DNA from: an uncultured Bacteroidales bacterium
GTDB lineage: Bacteria > Bacteroidota > Bacteroidia > Bacteroidales > UBA932
Direction: 5' to 3'
Length of the DNA: 27,842 nucleotides
NCBI GenBank assembly: GCA_905235775.1
Contig: CAJOMY010000005.1
Location: 1-27,842 of the forward strand
The notes under the pieces were generated by a model. The model did not search any database. It was not told the origin of the DNA and saw only the letters and a program-made list of their open reading frames with translations. Positions within the stretch are counted from its first letter, which is position 1, and each line of letters begins with the position of its first letter. A program made the position numbers and the translations under genes. Positions 1-6,898 of this stretch are shown one piece after another.

Positions 1-1416
1 CAGGGTTGGAACATGCGCATCGAGCTGGCCAAAATCCTGCTCCAGCAGCCGGACGTGCTGCTGCTTGACGAACCCACCAACCACCTGGACATCGAGTCCA
101 TCGGCTGGCTGGAGGATTACCTCAAAGCCCGCCGCTGCGCCTTGCTGCTCGTCAGCCATGACCGGCGTTTCCTCGACACGGTCACGAACCGGACCGTGGA
201 AGTGATGCTCGGGCATGTCCACGACTACAAGGTCCCCTACAGCCAGTATCTGACCCTCCGGGCGGAACGCCTGCAGCAGCAGGTGGCCGCCTACGAGAAC
301 CAGCAGCGGATGATCCAGAAGACCGAAGAATTCATCAACACCTTCCGCTACAAGCCCACGAAATCCAACCAGGTCCAGTCCCGCATCAAGGCGCTGGAGA
401 AACTGGACCGCATCGAGATCGACGAGACCGACAACGCCCGGCTGACAGTCAAGTTCCCGCCGGCCCCGCGTTCCGGGGATGTGGTCTTCAAGGGCAGCGA
501 CCTGACCGTCGGCTATCCGCAGAAAGTCGTTTTCCGCCATGCGGAAATCGAGATCAAACGGGGAGAAAAAGTGGCCCTGATCGGACGCAACGGCGAAGGC
601 AAGACCACGCTGATGCGCGTAATCGCCGGCGAACTGTCTCCCCTCAGCGGAGAAGGCCGGCTGGGCCACAACGTCCAGGTCGGCTATTATGCGCAGAATC
701 AGGAAGATATCCTGGACAAGAATGAGACGGTCTTCTCCACCGTGGACCGGATTGCCGTGGGGGATATCCGGAGCCGGCTCCGTGACCTGCTGGCGCAGTT
801 CCTCTTTCGCGGCGAAGATATCGACAAGCGCGTGTCGGTGCTCTCCGGCGGGGAGCGTGCCCGTCTGGGCATGGCGAAACTGATGCTCCAGAGCTACAAC
901 CTGCTGGCGCTCGACGAGCCGACCAACCACATGGACATCAAGTCCAAGGACATCCTCAAACAGGCCCTCCAGGCGTATGACGGCACGCTGGTCGTGGTCT
1001 CGCACGACCGCGATTTCCTGGACGGGCTGGTGGACAAGTTGTACGAATTCCGCGACGGACAGGTCCGGGAGTATCTGGGGAGCGTGTCCGACTTCCTGGC
1101 GGCACGCAAGCTGGAGACGCTCCAGGAGCTGGAGCGCAAGGCCGTGGCCGCCGCGGCCCCGAAGCCCGAGGAGCGTCAGAAGAAGGCGACCTACGAAGAG
1201 CGTCGGCAGGAATCCCGGACGGATCGCAAGAAGAAGAACCGGATCTCCTGGCTGGAATGCGAGATCGGGAAGCTGGAAGCGAAGATGAAGGAGATCGAAA
1301 CGATCCTTGCAGCGCCGACCGGAAAGGACGATATCATGGAACTGACCCGGACTTACCTGGAATGCAAGCGCGACCTGGACGCCAAGACGGAAGAGTGGGG
1401 GACGCTCATCGAATAA
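1..1416 (+). CDS. ABC-F family ATP-binding protein (5'-truncated by window edge)
   Basis: The reading frame is open to base 1 (codons Q-G-W-N precede the first Met at 13), so the N-terminal part of the first ATPase domain lies outside the window. Seen: the first Walker B followed by DEPTNHLD near residue 20, a charged inter-domain linker of about 80 residues, a complete second nucleotide-binding domain with Walker A GRNGEGKTT near residue 192, signature LSGGERARLGMAKL near 277 and a second DEPTNHMD, and a C-terminal Lys/Glu-rich coiled coil from about residue 385. There are no membrane segments. Two tandem ATPases joined by such a linker, with no transmembrane domain, define ABC-F proteins, which act on the ribosomal E site in translation or antibiotic protection. 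Which subgroup this is (Uup-like or other) cannot be decided without the N-terminus. A strong terminator follows at 1446. Confidence 0.93.
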   Translation, partial: QGWNMRIELAKILLQQPDVLLLDEPTNHLDIESIGWLEDYLKARRCALLLVSHDRRFLDTVTNRTVEVMLGHVHDYKVPYSQYLTLRAERLQQQVAAYENQQRMIQKTEEFINTFRYKPTKSNQVQSRIKALEKLDRIEIDETDNARLTVKFPPAPRSGDVVFKGSDLTVGYPQKVVFRHAEIEIKRGEKVALIGRNGEGKTTLMRVIAGELSPLSGEGRLGHNVQVGYYAQNQEDILDKNETVFSTVDRIAVGDIRSRLRDLLAQFLFRGEDIDKRVSVLSGGERARLGMAKLMLQSYNLLALDEPTNHMDIKSKDILKQALQAYDGTLVVVSHDRDFLDGLVDKLYEFRDGQVREYLGSVSDFLAARKLETLQELERKAVAAAAPKPEERQKKATYEERRQESRTDRKKKNRISWLECEIGKLEAKMKEIETILAAPTGKDDIMELTRTYLECKRDLDAKTEEWGTLIE

Positions 1417-1445
1417 TCGTTCTGAATTGGGCAGAAGAGGTTGTT

Positions 1446-1482
1446 AACAAAGATGTTACGAATAGTAACATCTTTGTTTTCT
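1446..1482 (+). terminator. Rho-independent terminator after the ABC-F gene
   Basis: A perfect 14-bp stem (1446-1459 with 1465-1478) closes a 5-nt loop and is followed by a T-rich run. It begins 30 nt after the ABC-F stop and lies between convergent genes. It may also stop cinA transcripts from the other side, although the T-run on that strand is poor. Confidence 0.88.
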
Positions 1483-1496
1483 TCACTAATTTCTAA

Positions 1497-1979
1497 TTAT
1501 TTTGAATTCTCTTCAATGTATGCGGCCAGAAAGTGAAGGGCCACATTGGCAAATCGGCGGATATTGCCTTTTCTCCCCAGGTCGCAGTGGTATTTCCGGG
1601 TGATGGTACCGGCCGGACCGGAAGCTGCAATCCATACGGTTCCCTCCGGATTGCCGAATTCGTCCGCACCTTCCGCAAGGCCGGTCGTGGCGACGGAGAA
1701 GGTGCTGCCGGTGAGGCGTCGGACTCCCTCGGCCATGGCGGCCGCGACTTCGCCGCTAACGAGTCCCTTCTCGGCAACGGTCCGGTGTGGGACACCCAGA
1801 ACACGCTCCTTGACCGAGACGGCGTAGGAAGTCACGGAACCGAGATAGTAGGAGGATGAACCGGAGACGGTCGTGATGAGATGAGAAATCTGTCCGCCCG
1901 TGCAGGATTCGGCGGCGCTGAGTGTCCGTCCGCTATTCTTGAGCAGCCGGGCTATCCGGTCTTGGATCGTTTCTTTCAT
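1497..1979 (-). CDS. pncC: CinA C-terminal domain protein (PncC-type nicotinamide-nucleotide amidohydrolase)
   Basis: A stand-alone 160-residue CinA C-terminal domain. Members deamidate nicotinamide mononucleotide to nicotinate mononucleotide in the cytoplasm, feeding pyridine nucleotide recycling. Seen: AESCTGG at residues 23-29, which carries the catalytic serine in this family, followed by the SGSS..YLGSVTSYA segment and ATTGLAEGADE near residue 97, which occupies the family's usual TG.AGP loop in altered form. Length matches single-domain PncC; the N-terminal CinA (MoCF-like) domain is absent. The start is ATG 1979, which lies inside the 3' end of the upstream DHODH-like gene with 47 nt of overlap. 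No later Met precedes the catalytic motif, so the overlap looks real. It is probably translated from the same mRNA as the genes upstream. The changed TGP-like loop makes activity slightly uncertain. Confidence 0.88.
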   Translation of the reverse strand: MKETIQDRIARLLKNSGRTLSAAESCTGGQISHLITTVSGSSSYYLGSVTSYAVSVKERVLGVPHRTVAEKGLVSGEVAAAMAEGVRRLTGSTFSVATTGLAEGADEFGNPEGTVWIAASGPAGTITRKYHCDLGRKGNIRRFANVALHFLAAYIEENSK

Positions 1980-2772
1980 TTTTGGCGAGGTTCAGGAGAT
2001 GCTTCTGGATGCTGCTGACGAACTGCGGCCCGTTTCGGACCAGTCCATCGCGGACCTCTACCAGCGACGCGCCTGCCTTCAGGGCTTCAGCCGCCTGTTC
2101 CGGGGTCTCGATTGTGCAGTTGGCAATAATGGGCAGGCGACCGGCCGTATAGGCGGATGTCTGCTGGATTTGTTCGAGGCTGCAGGCCTCGATGCCGTCA
2201 ATGCCGTTCATCTGGCTGAAATCGAGCAAATCCTTCAACTCGGAAGTCGGCAGGACTTTGGGCAGTTTGACGACAATGGGCTTGTAGACTTCCTCAGCCA
2301 GTCTGGCATCCAACAGGGGATCCAGGACATCCGTGGACGGATTGGCGGAGATGTCGATGACGAAGAAATCGCAAAAGTCGTAGGCAAGGGTGAAGGCGGT
2401 CTGGAAATCTTCCTGGATGCAGGCTGCGAGGATGTCGTTCTGAGGGTCTTCCTGTATGCGACGGATGGTCCTCCGGATGCCGTCAGCATTCATCGGACCG
2501 ATCTCCACAAAGCTGAATCCCAGATTGTTAAGGTCATTGTACAGCTCGCCGTGGATGTCCAGTCCGGCGCCCAGACCGATCGGGTTGTAGAAGTTCAGGC
2601 CGAAGACTTCACGCTGCAGGCCGGCGGGGCGGTTGTTGTGGAGCCAGCGGCTGATCGGCCGGCCGAGCGGTACCCTTTCGATCATCTCGAAATAGCGAAG
2701 CGCGTAACGCGATGCTTTCTCAATATCCGCGTTACGTACAAATGGCCGAACCAGAATGCTGTACAATCCCAT
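1933..2772 (-). CDS. Divergent dihydroorotate dehydrogenase-like TIM-barrel protein, probably not a normal DHODH
   Basis: 279 residues that follow the class 2 DHODH pattern: an N-terminal segment (LYSILVRPF), NPIGLGAGLDIHGE near residue 64, LGFSFVEIGP, IDISANPSTD, PIVVKLPK and a C-terminal GASLVEVRDGLVRNGP. Several family hallmarks are changed. The Lys of the GLDK motif is Ile; the stretch that normally holds PRLFRL and GFNN is missing; SSPNT, which carries the class 2 catalytic Ser, reads SANPST; the GVGGI phosphate-binding loop reads IANCTI. Only the Lys of VKLPK survives clearly. At 279 residues it is also shorter than the usual 330-350. A paralogue with a different or lost reaction is more likely than PyrD. 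It sits between an XRE regulator (18 nt upstream) and pncC (47 nt overlap). Its -7 box ends 4 nt before the ATG. Confidence 0.8.
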   Translation of the reverse strand: MGLYSILVRPFVRNADIEKASRYALRYFEMIERVPLGRPISRWLHNNRPAGLQREVFGLNFYNPIGLGAGLDIHGELYNDLNNLGFSFVEIGPMNADGIRRTIRRIQEDPQNDILAACIQEDFQTAFTLAYDFCDFFVIDISANPSTDVLDPLLDARLAEEVYKPIVVKLPKVLPTSELKDLLDFSQMNGIDGIEACSLEQIQQTSAYTAGRLPIIANCTIETPEQAAEALKAGASLVEVRDGLVRNGPQFVSSIQKHLLNLAKNERNDPRPDSPAAQE

Positions 2773-2776
2773 ACGG

Positions 2777-2784
2777 CAAATATA
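2777..2784 (-). promoter_or_regulatory. -7 box TATATTTG of the DHODH-like gene
   Basis: A perfect TAnnTTTG match on the minus strand whose last base is separated from the ATG (2772) by only 4 nt. No good -33 TTTG is seen at the usual distance. Transcription from here would start at or next to the start codon. It lies in the short gap after the XRE gene. Confidence 0.5.
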
Positions 2785-2790
2785 TAAATT

Positions 2791-3237
2791 TTATTCTATT
2801 TCCTGGAAAGTGCCGTCGGAGTAGAAAATAATAAGTTTAGATATTGTCTTTTGATTACTAATATGTTGGGCGTTTTTATCTTTACCTTTAGTGTATGTAT
2901 CTGGGTGGGAAAGGGGAGAGATGGGCGGATTTTCCTGACGGTATCCGGCTTCGGAGAACAAGCTGTCCGGCGTCCCGGTCGAGAGGGGAGAAACCGGCTC
3001 TATGGTTGCGTCAGAGGCCGATTTTGTTGTGTTATACATCCGTCCGTGCCCCGTGAGAAGCCACTCGAAATTCAGGCTGGGGTAGTGACGCACCATACTC
3101 TCGAGAAAATCGAACCCCGGTTTGTTCCGTCCGGCCAGGATATGGGAGACACTGGCCCGGGCGACACCGATGGTCTCGGCGAACTGAGCCTGGCTGATAT
3201 TTTCAGCGGACAAAAACTGTTGCAGACGCGTGTTCAT
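2791..3237 (-). CDS. XRE-family helix-turn-helix transcriptional regulator
   Basis: 148 residues from ATG 3237. An upstream in-frame Met at 3288 was rejected because the 17 extra residues are hydrophobic and AT-encoded, the HTH begins right after MNTRLQQFL, and the promoter box at 3258-3265 lies inside that extension. The HTH spans about residues 10-65, with recognition segment ISQAQFAETIGVARASVSHI, followed by a variable linker and a short conserved-looking tail (KLIIFYSDGTFQEIE) seen in many Bacteroidota phage-repressor-like regulators. It probably binds DNA as a dimer. A perfect 12-bp palindrome (3250-3261) overlaps its own -7 box, which suggests autoregulation. Targets could include the two genes downstream and the palindromes in front of queA. 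No ligand or peptidase domain is visible. Confidence 0.85.
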   Translation of the reverse strand: MNTRLQQFLSAENISQAQFAETIGVARASVSHILAGRNKPGFDFLESMVRHYPSLNFEWLLTGHGRMYNTTKSASDATIEPVSPLSTGTPDSLFSEAGYRQENPPISPLSHPDTYTKGKDKNAQHISNQKTISKLIIFYSDGTFQEIE

Positions 3238-3249
3238 AATTCTAAACGA

Positions 3250-3261
3250 TTTGTTAACAAA
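3250..3261. promoter_or_regulatory. Candidate operator: 12-bp palindrome TTTGTTAACAAA
   Basis: A perfect palindrome sharing four bases with the -7 box (3258-3265) of the XRE regulator gene. This position is typical of a self-repression site. Binding by the regulator is inferred. Confidence 0.45.
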
Positions 3262-3288
3262 AGTAAAGCAAAAAAAGTACTTTATCAA
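3258..3288 (-). promoter_or_regulatory. Promoter of the XRE regulator gene
   Basis: The -7 box TACTTTTG (3258-3265, minus strand) is preceded at 20 nt by TTG (3286-3288). It leaves about a 20-nt interval before the ATG at 3237. Confidence 0.5.
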
Positions 3289-3587
3289 GTGTTACAAATG
3301 GAAACTGTGAATTGTTTGTGGATAGAACTGTGAATATTCACTTTATTTAAAAATTAAGAAAACAAATCATAAATCTTTGATATATAATAAATTATCTTCT
3401 TTATATTTATTCTATCGATTCAATTGTAGACCGAAATAGGAGGGGAGCGGTCGAAATTAACATCACGGTTTGCTTTATTTGAACCACATAAAACACTGAT
3501 TATTAATAATCTTATTGATTGTTTTATATTGTATAATCTGAACTTATGACACTTTTGAACTATGTGTTTCAATTGTTGATAAACATT

Positions 3588-3630
3588 TTGTAAACTTTAC
3601 AAAAGTTTACAATCAATTTACATATGTAAA
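3588..3630. promoter_or_regulatory. Paired palindromes with four TGTAAA(C) half-sites upstream of queA
   Basis: An 11-bp perfect inverted repeat with a 3-nt centre (3588-3598 and 3602-3612) is followed after 4 nt by a perfect 14-bp palindrome (3617-3630). Both are built from the half-site TGTAAAC or its complement. They end 12 nt before the -33 element of queA, so they could bind an activator, a repressor or a nucleoid protein. The binder is unknown. Confidence 0.5.
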
Positions 3631-3642
3631 CAGATTTCAGGG

Positions 3643-3673
3643 TTGCCAGCTCAGCCGAAAATCATTAAATTTG
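3643..3673 (+). promoter_or_regulatory. queA promoter, box 4 nt from ATG
   Basis: TTG (3643-3645), a 20-nt spacer and a perfect TAAATTTG (3666-3673). The start codon lies only 4 nt downstream, so a leaderless or near-leaderless transcript is predicted. Confidence 0.65.
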
Positions 3674-3677
3674 CAAC

Positions 3678-4883
3678 ATGATTCCGGAACTTCGTATTGA
3701 AGATTATTCGTATGTCCTGCCTGATGACAGGATTGCCAAATATCCGCTGCCCGAGCGCGATGCGTCGAAATTATTGATTTATCGAAACGGTAACGTGTCT
3801 GAACGCCAATTCCGCGGTCTTGCGGATGAATTGCCTTCGGGCGCCCTGATGGTGTTCAACGACACGAAAGTCGTTCCCGCCCGGCTCTTTTTCCGTCGTC
3901 CGACCGGCGCGCACATCGAGATTTTCTGTCTGGAGCCGGAAATGCCGGCGGAATACGCCAGTATATTCGCCGCGACGGACTGCTGCCGCTGGAAATGCGT
4001 TATCGGCAACGCCAAGCGGTGGAAATCCGACGAAATCCTCCGCCTGGACGTGGATTCCGACGAGTGGGACGACATCGCTCCCACAGCCCGTCTGATCGGC
4101 CGGGACGGCCAGACCGGGGTGGTCGAGTTCCGCTGGCAGGGCGGATTCCCGTTTTCCGAAGTACTGGAACGTTGCGGACGCGTTCCGATTCCGCCTTATC
4201 TGAACCGCGATACGGAGGCCATCGACCTGGAGCGCTACCAGACCTTATATGCGCACATACGCGGCTCTGTGGCGGCGCCGACGGCCGGTCTCCATTTCAC
4301 GCAGCGCGTGCTGGATGAGATCGCCGCGAAGGGGATCGAGATCGAAAATGTCTGTCTGCACGTCGGTGCCGGCACCTTCCTGCCGGTCAAGAGTTCGCTT
4401 GTCTCGGAACACCCGATGCATCGGGAGCCGTTCGTGGTCAGCCGCGACCTGCTGGTCCGCCTGCGCCGCGCCGACCGCCCCGTGGTGGCCGTCGGAACGA
4501 CCTCCGTCCGGACGCTGGAATCGCTGTATTACGTGGGGGTCAGCTGCCTGGAGCAGGGCAGCCCCGCGGATGTGGACCAGTGGGCCCCGTATGTCCGCGA
4601 GTATGGGATAACGCTGCAAGAGTCTCTGGATGCGATTATCAAGTATTTGGATGACAATGGATTGAATGAACTCAAAGTGGGTACGCGCATCATCATCGTG
4701 CCCGGTTTCCGTTTCCGGGTGGTGGATGCGATGGTGACGAATTTCCACCAGCCGCAGAGTACGCTGCTGCTGCTGATTTCCGCCTTTGTGGCGGGGGACT
4801 GGCACACGGTCTACGACTACGCGCTCGGGCACGGGTTCAGATTCCTCAGTTATGGAGATTCATCTTTGCTTTTCCGCCGTTGA
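3678..4883 (+). CDS. queA: S-adenosylmethionine:tRNA ribosyltransferase-isomerase
   Basis: Transfers and isomerises the ribosyl part of SAM onto preQ1 at position 34 of tRNAs, giving epoxyqueuosine, the penultimate step of queuosine synthesis. Seen: the family start YVLPDDRIAKYPLPERDASKLL near residue 11, FNDTKVVPARLFF near 58, AAPTAGLHFT near 200, the HVGAGTFLPV segment near 228, VGTTSVRTLES near 271, and the C-terminal NFHQPQSTLLLLISAF near 355. At 401 residues it is longer than the roughly 350 usual for QueA; the extra length lies partly after VGTTSVR, where it reads SLYYVGVSC..WAPYVREYG. This longer form occurs in Bacteroidota, so a paralogue with a somewhat different role is possible. 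ATG 3678 is the only reasonable start and has no Shine-Dalgarno site. plsC follows 21 nt downstream. Confidence 0.93.
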   Translation: MIPELRIEDYSYVLPDDRIAKYPLPERDASKLLIYRNGNVSERQFRGLADELPSGALMVFNDTKVVPARLFFRRPTGAHIEIFCLEPEMPAEYASIFAATDCCRWKCVIGNAKRWKSDEILRLDVDSDEWDDIAPTARLIGRDGQTGVVEFRWQGGFPFSEVLERCGRVPIPPYLNRDTEAIDLERYQTLYAHIRGSVAAPTAGLHFTQRVLDEIAAKGIEIENVCLHVGAGTFLPVKSSLVSEHPMHREPFVVSRDLLVRLRRADRPVVAVGTTSVRTLESLYYVGVSCLEQGSPADVDQWAPYVREYGITLQESLDAIIKYLDDNGLNELKVGTRIIIVPGFRFRVVDAMVTNFHQPQSTLLLLISAFVAGDWHTVYDYALGHGFRFLSYGDSSLLFRR

Positions 4884-4896
4884 TTTTGTACATTTG
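4865..4896 (+). promoter_or_regulatory. Promoter of the PlsC-like gene, overlapping the end of queA
   Basis: TTTG (4865-4868), a 20-nt spacer and a perfect TACATTTG (4889-4896). The -33 element is inside the last codons of queA and the ATG (4905) follows the -7 box after 8 nt. This gives the acyltransferase its own start in addition to read-through from queA. Confidence 0.65.
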
Positions 4897-4904
4897 GTCC
4901 CGAA

Positions 4905-5870
4905 ATGATTAATGATGCTGAATTTGGCGATATTCGCCCCTATACTGACGAAGAGGCGGTAGCAGCCCTTGATCGTGTGTCCCGGCACCCGATGATGCCC
5001 GTGATCTCCAAGTATCTTTTCTCCGATCTGCCGGCCTCCACGCTCAGCCGCATGCTGCGCGGAATCGGCAGTATCGACCAGTTCCAGGACGATGTCATGA
5101 TCGGGGTCATCGATGCCATTTTGGCCAAGACCTCGACGGGATTCAGCTGTAGTGGCGTCGAGCATCTGAAGGGGATCCGGGGCCGTTTCCTGGCCGTCTC
5201 CAATCACCGCGACATCGTGCTCGATCCGGCCTTGATCCAGTACGTGATGCATGACGCCGGCCTGCCATACACGGAGATCTGCGTCGGTTCAAATCTGATA
5301 ACCAGCCAGTTGATAGAAGATCTGATGCGCTCGAACCGCATGATCAAGGTCATTCGGGGCATCGGAGCGCGTGAGTTGTATCTGAGCTCGCAGCGCCTGT
5401 CCCAGTACATGCGGGAGAGTATCGTTTCCGATCGGGCTTCGATCTGGATTGCCCAGCGTGAAGGGCGTACGAAAAACGGTCTGGACACCACTGAACAGGG
5501 GCTTTTGAAGATGTTCGACATGAGCGGACAGGGCAGTTTCGAGGAGAATTTCTCCGAGTTGAACATCGTCCCGATGAGTATTTCCTATGAATATGAGTCC
5601 TGTGACTCGCGAAAAGCCCGCGAGGTGCTGCTTCGCCGAGAGGGCCCCTACGTCAAGAAGGCAAACGAGGACTTGCACAGCATCATGACGGGCATCCGGC
5701 AGCAGAAAGGGCATATTCATCTGGAGATCGAAGCTCCGCTTACGCCGGAAGAGATCCACGAGGCTTCGACGTGCGAGAAAAATGACCGATACCAGGCGAT
5801 ACGCCAAGCGCTCGACCGTCGCATCATTGACGGATACCGGTTGTGGAAAACGAAATTATATGGCACATGA
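4905..5870 (+). CDS. 1-acyl-sn-glycerol-3-phosphate acyltransferase-like protein (PlsC/LPLAT family)
   Basis: 321 residues. Seen: NHRDIVLD at residues 100-107, a variant of the NHxxxxD catalytic block, and EGRT at 186-189, matching the substrate-binding EGTR block, at about the normal spacing. The family moves acyl groups onto lysophospholipids or related acceptors at the inner membrane. The N-terminal 80 residues and the C-terminal quarter are not typical of core PlsC, and no clear membrane helix is seen, so the acceptor is uncertain. The last codons overlap the start of the next small gene by 11 nt (5860-5870), which suggests translational coupling. Confidence 0.85.
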   Translation: MINDAEFGDIRPYTDEEAVAALDRVSRHPMMPVISKYLFSDLPASTLSRMLRGIGSIDQFQDDVMIGVIDAILAKTSTGFSCSGVEHLKGIRGRFLAVSNHRDIVLDPALIQYVMHDAGLPYTEICVGSNLITSQLIEDLMRSNRMIKVIRGIGARELYLSSQRLSQYMRESIVSDRASIWIAQREGRTKNGLDTTEQGLLKMFDMSGQGSFEENFSELNIVPMSISYEYESCDSRKAREVLLRREGPYVKKANEDLHSIMTGIRQQKGHIHLEIEAPLTPEEIHEASTCEKNDRYQAIRQALDRRIIDGYRLWKTKLYGT

Positions 5871-6069
5871 CCTGTTGAACGGGAAAACCGAATTCCTGGA
5901 TGCCGGACGCTACGATGCCCGGGATCTTGACGGTTTCAAGCAATACATGGCCCACAAACTCGGAAAATTGGAACGCCGTCTCGATCAGGCGGAACTTGGC
6001 AAGGTATTCCTTGGAATCTATGCAGGTCCCGTGGACGCCAAGTTACACAATTTATATTATGTTAAGTAG
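5860..6069 (+). CDS. Hypothetical small protein (69 aa)
   Basis: Starts at ATG 5860 inside the end of the acyltransferase gene (11-nt overlap) and ends 11 nt inside the next gene. An upstream in-frame start (5782) would lie wholly within the acyltransferase gene and is unlikely. The product is soluble and charged, with an amphipathic stretch around residues 26-45 (DGFKQYMAHKLGKLERRLDQ) likely to be helical. No family is recognised. Tight overlap on both sides argues that it is translated as part of the operon. Confidence 0.6.
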   Translation: MAHDLLNGKTEFLDAGRYDARDLDGFKQYMAHKLGKLERRLDQAELGKVFLGIYAGPVDAKLHNLYYVK

Positions 6070-6886
6070 CGTGCGCGTTTACCTGCTCCCCCTGCTGGTC
6101 GCGGCCGTACTTTCTCCGACCTTGCGGGCGGACAATCTGTATGCCTACCGGGATTCCGTGAAGAACGGTTACGACTTCCTGCTTTATGTGCCGGACGCTT
6201 ATGAGACTTCCGATGAGTCCTTGCCGGTCCTGCTTTGTCTGCATGGTAAAAGCTTGGTTGGAAACTCGTTAAGTATGGTTACGAAATATGGTTGCATCGA
6301 TGCGCTTCGCCGCGGACGCGAGATCGACGCGCTGGTGATCTGTCCGCAATGCAACACGACGGACGGCTGGAACGCCGAGCGCCTGATGCGTGTGGTCGAT
6401 TGGGTGACGGAACGCTACCGGCATGATCCGGACCGGCTGTATTGCTTCGGCATCAGCATGGGTGGCTGGGGCACGTTCAAGTTTGTCGCGGCCTATCCGG
6501 ACCGGGTGGCGGCCGCCATCGCGATGTGCGGCGGCTTCACGGGCGACGTCCGCCCGCTTGCGGATGTGCCGCTCTGGATCATCCATGGCACTAGCGACAC
6601 CGTGACCCGGCTTTCCCGCTCTTCGACCATCGTTGAGCAACTGGCCCGGCTCGGCATGGCCGGCCGCGTTCGTTTCTCCTGGCTGACGGGCTGCGACCAT
6701 TCCATCCTGGCGCGTGTTTTCCTCCTGCAGCAGCCGTACGACTGGCTCTTCAGGCATCGCTTGACAGACCGGGACCGTCCGGTGGACCGCGACATCAAAA
6801 TCAGCCCTGCAGACGTGCGGGCGGCCTATTTGACCCTCGACGCTGCCCGGGGACGGCGCCTTCAGATTGAGAATCCGCCGAGCTGA
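6059..6886 (+). CDS. Secreted alpha/beta hydrolase (esterase / PHB-depolymerase-like)
   Basis: 275 residues from ATG 6059. The frame is open further upstream, but only this start gives a signal peptide (residues 1-24, hydrophobic core YLLPLLVAAVL). Seen: CLHGKS near residue 60 (oxyanion region), nucleophile elbow GISMG at 131-135 (Ser133), Asp180 in IHGTSDT and His214 in GCDHS, which together form a complete catalytic triad. The arrangement resembles the prolyl oligopeptidase / feruloyl esterase-like dienelactone hydrolase clan often used for carbohydrate ester removal. The substrate is unknown. It is the last gene of the queA-side cluster and faces the DUF3089 gene with a 12-nt gap and no obvious hairpin. 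Confidence 0.85.
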   Translation: MLSSVRVYLLPLLVAAVLSPTLRADNLYAYRDSVKNGYDFLLYVPDAYETSDESLPVLLCLHGKSLVGNSLSMVTKYGCIDALRRGREIDALVICPQCNTTDGWNAERLMRVVDWVTERYRHDPDRLYCFGISMGGWGTFKFVAAYPDRVAAAIAMCGGFTGDVRPLADVPLWIIHGTSDTVTRLSRSSTIVEQLARLGMAGRVRFSWLTGCDHSILARVFLLQQPYDWLFRHRLTDRDRPVDRDIKISPADVRAAYLTLDAARGRRLQIENPPS

Positions 6887-6898
6887 TTCTCCTATCTC

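Larger units (their letters stand above)
3238..3677. other. 440-bp AT-rich divergent intergenic region
   Basis: No convincing ORF or RNA gene is seen. The stretch is far more AT-rich than its surroundings and holds two divergent promoters, at least four perfect palindromes (3250-3261, 3330-3341, 3588-3612, 3617-3630), a direct repeat AACTGTGAAT (3303-3312 and 3326-3335), two near matches to the DnaA box (3317-3325 and 3574-3582) and a small GC-rich hairpin (3429-3433 with 3448-3452). Confidence 0.7.

Noticed and set aside
4905..5870. Assigning the PlsC-like protein to sulfonolipid synthesis because a cysteate synthase-like gene is in the window
   Set aside because: The genes are 6 kb apart in different units, and PlsC-type motifs normally indicate glycerolipid acylation. 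There is no direct support.
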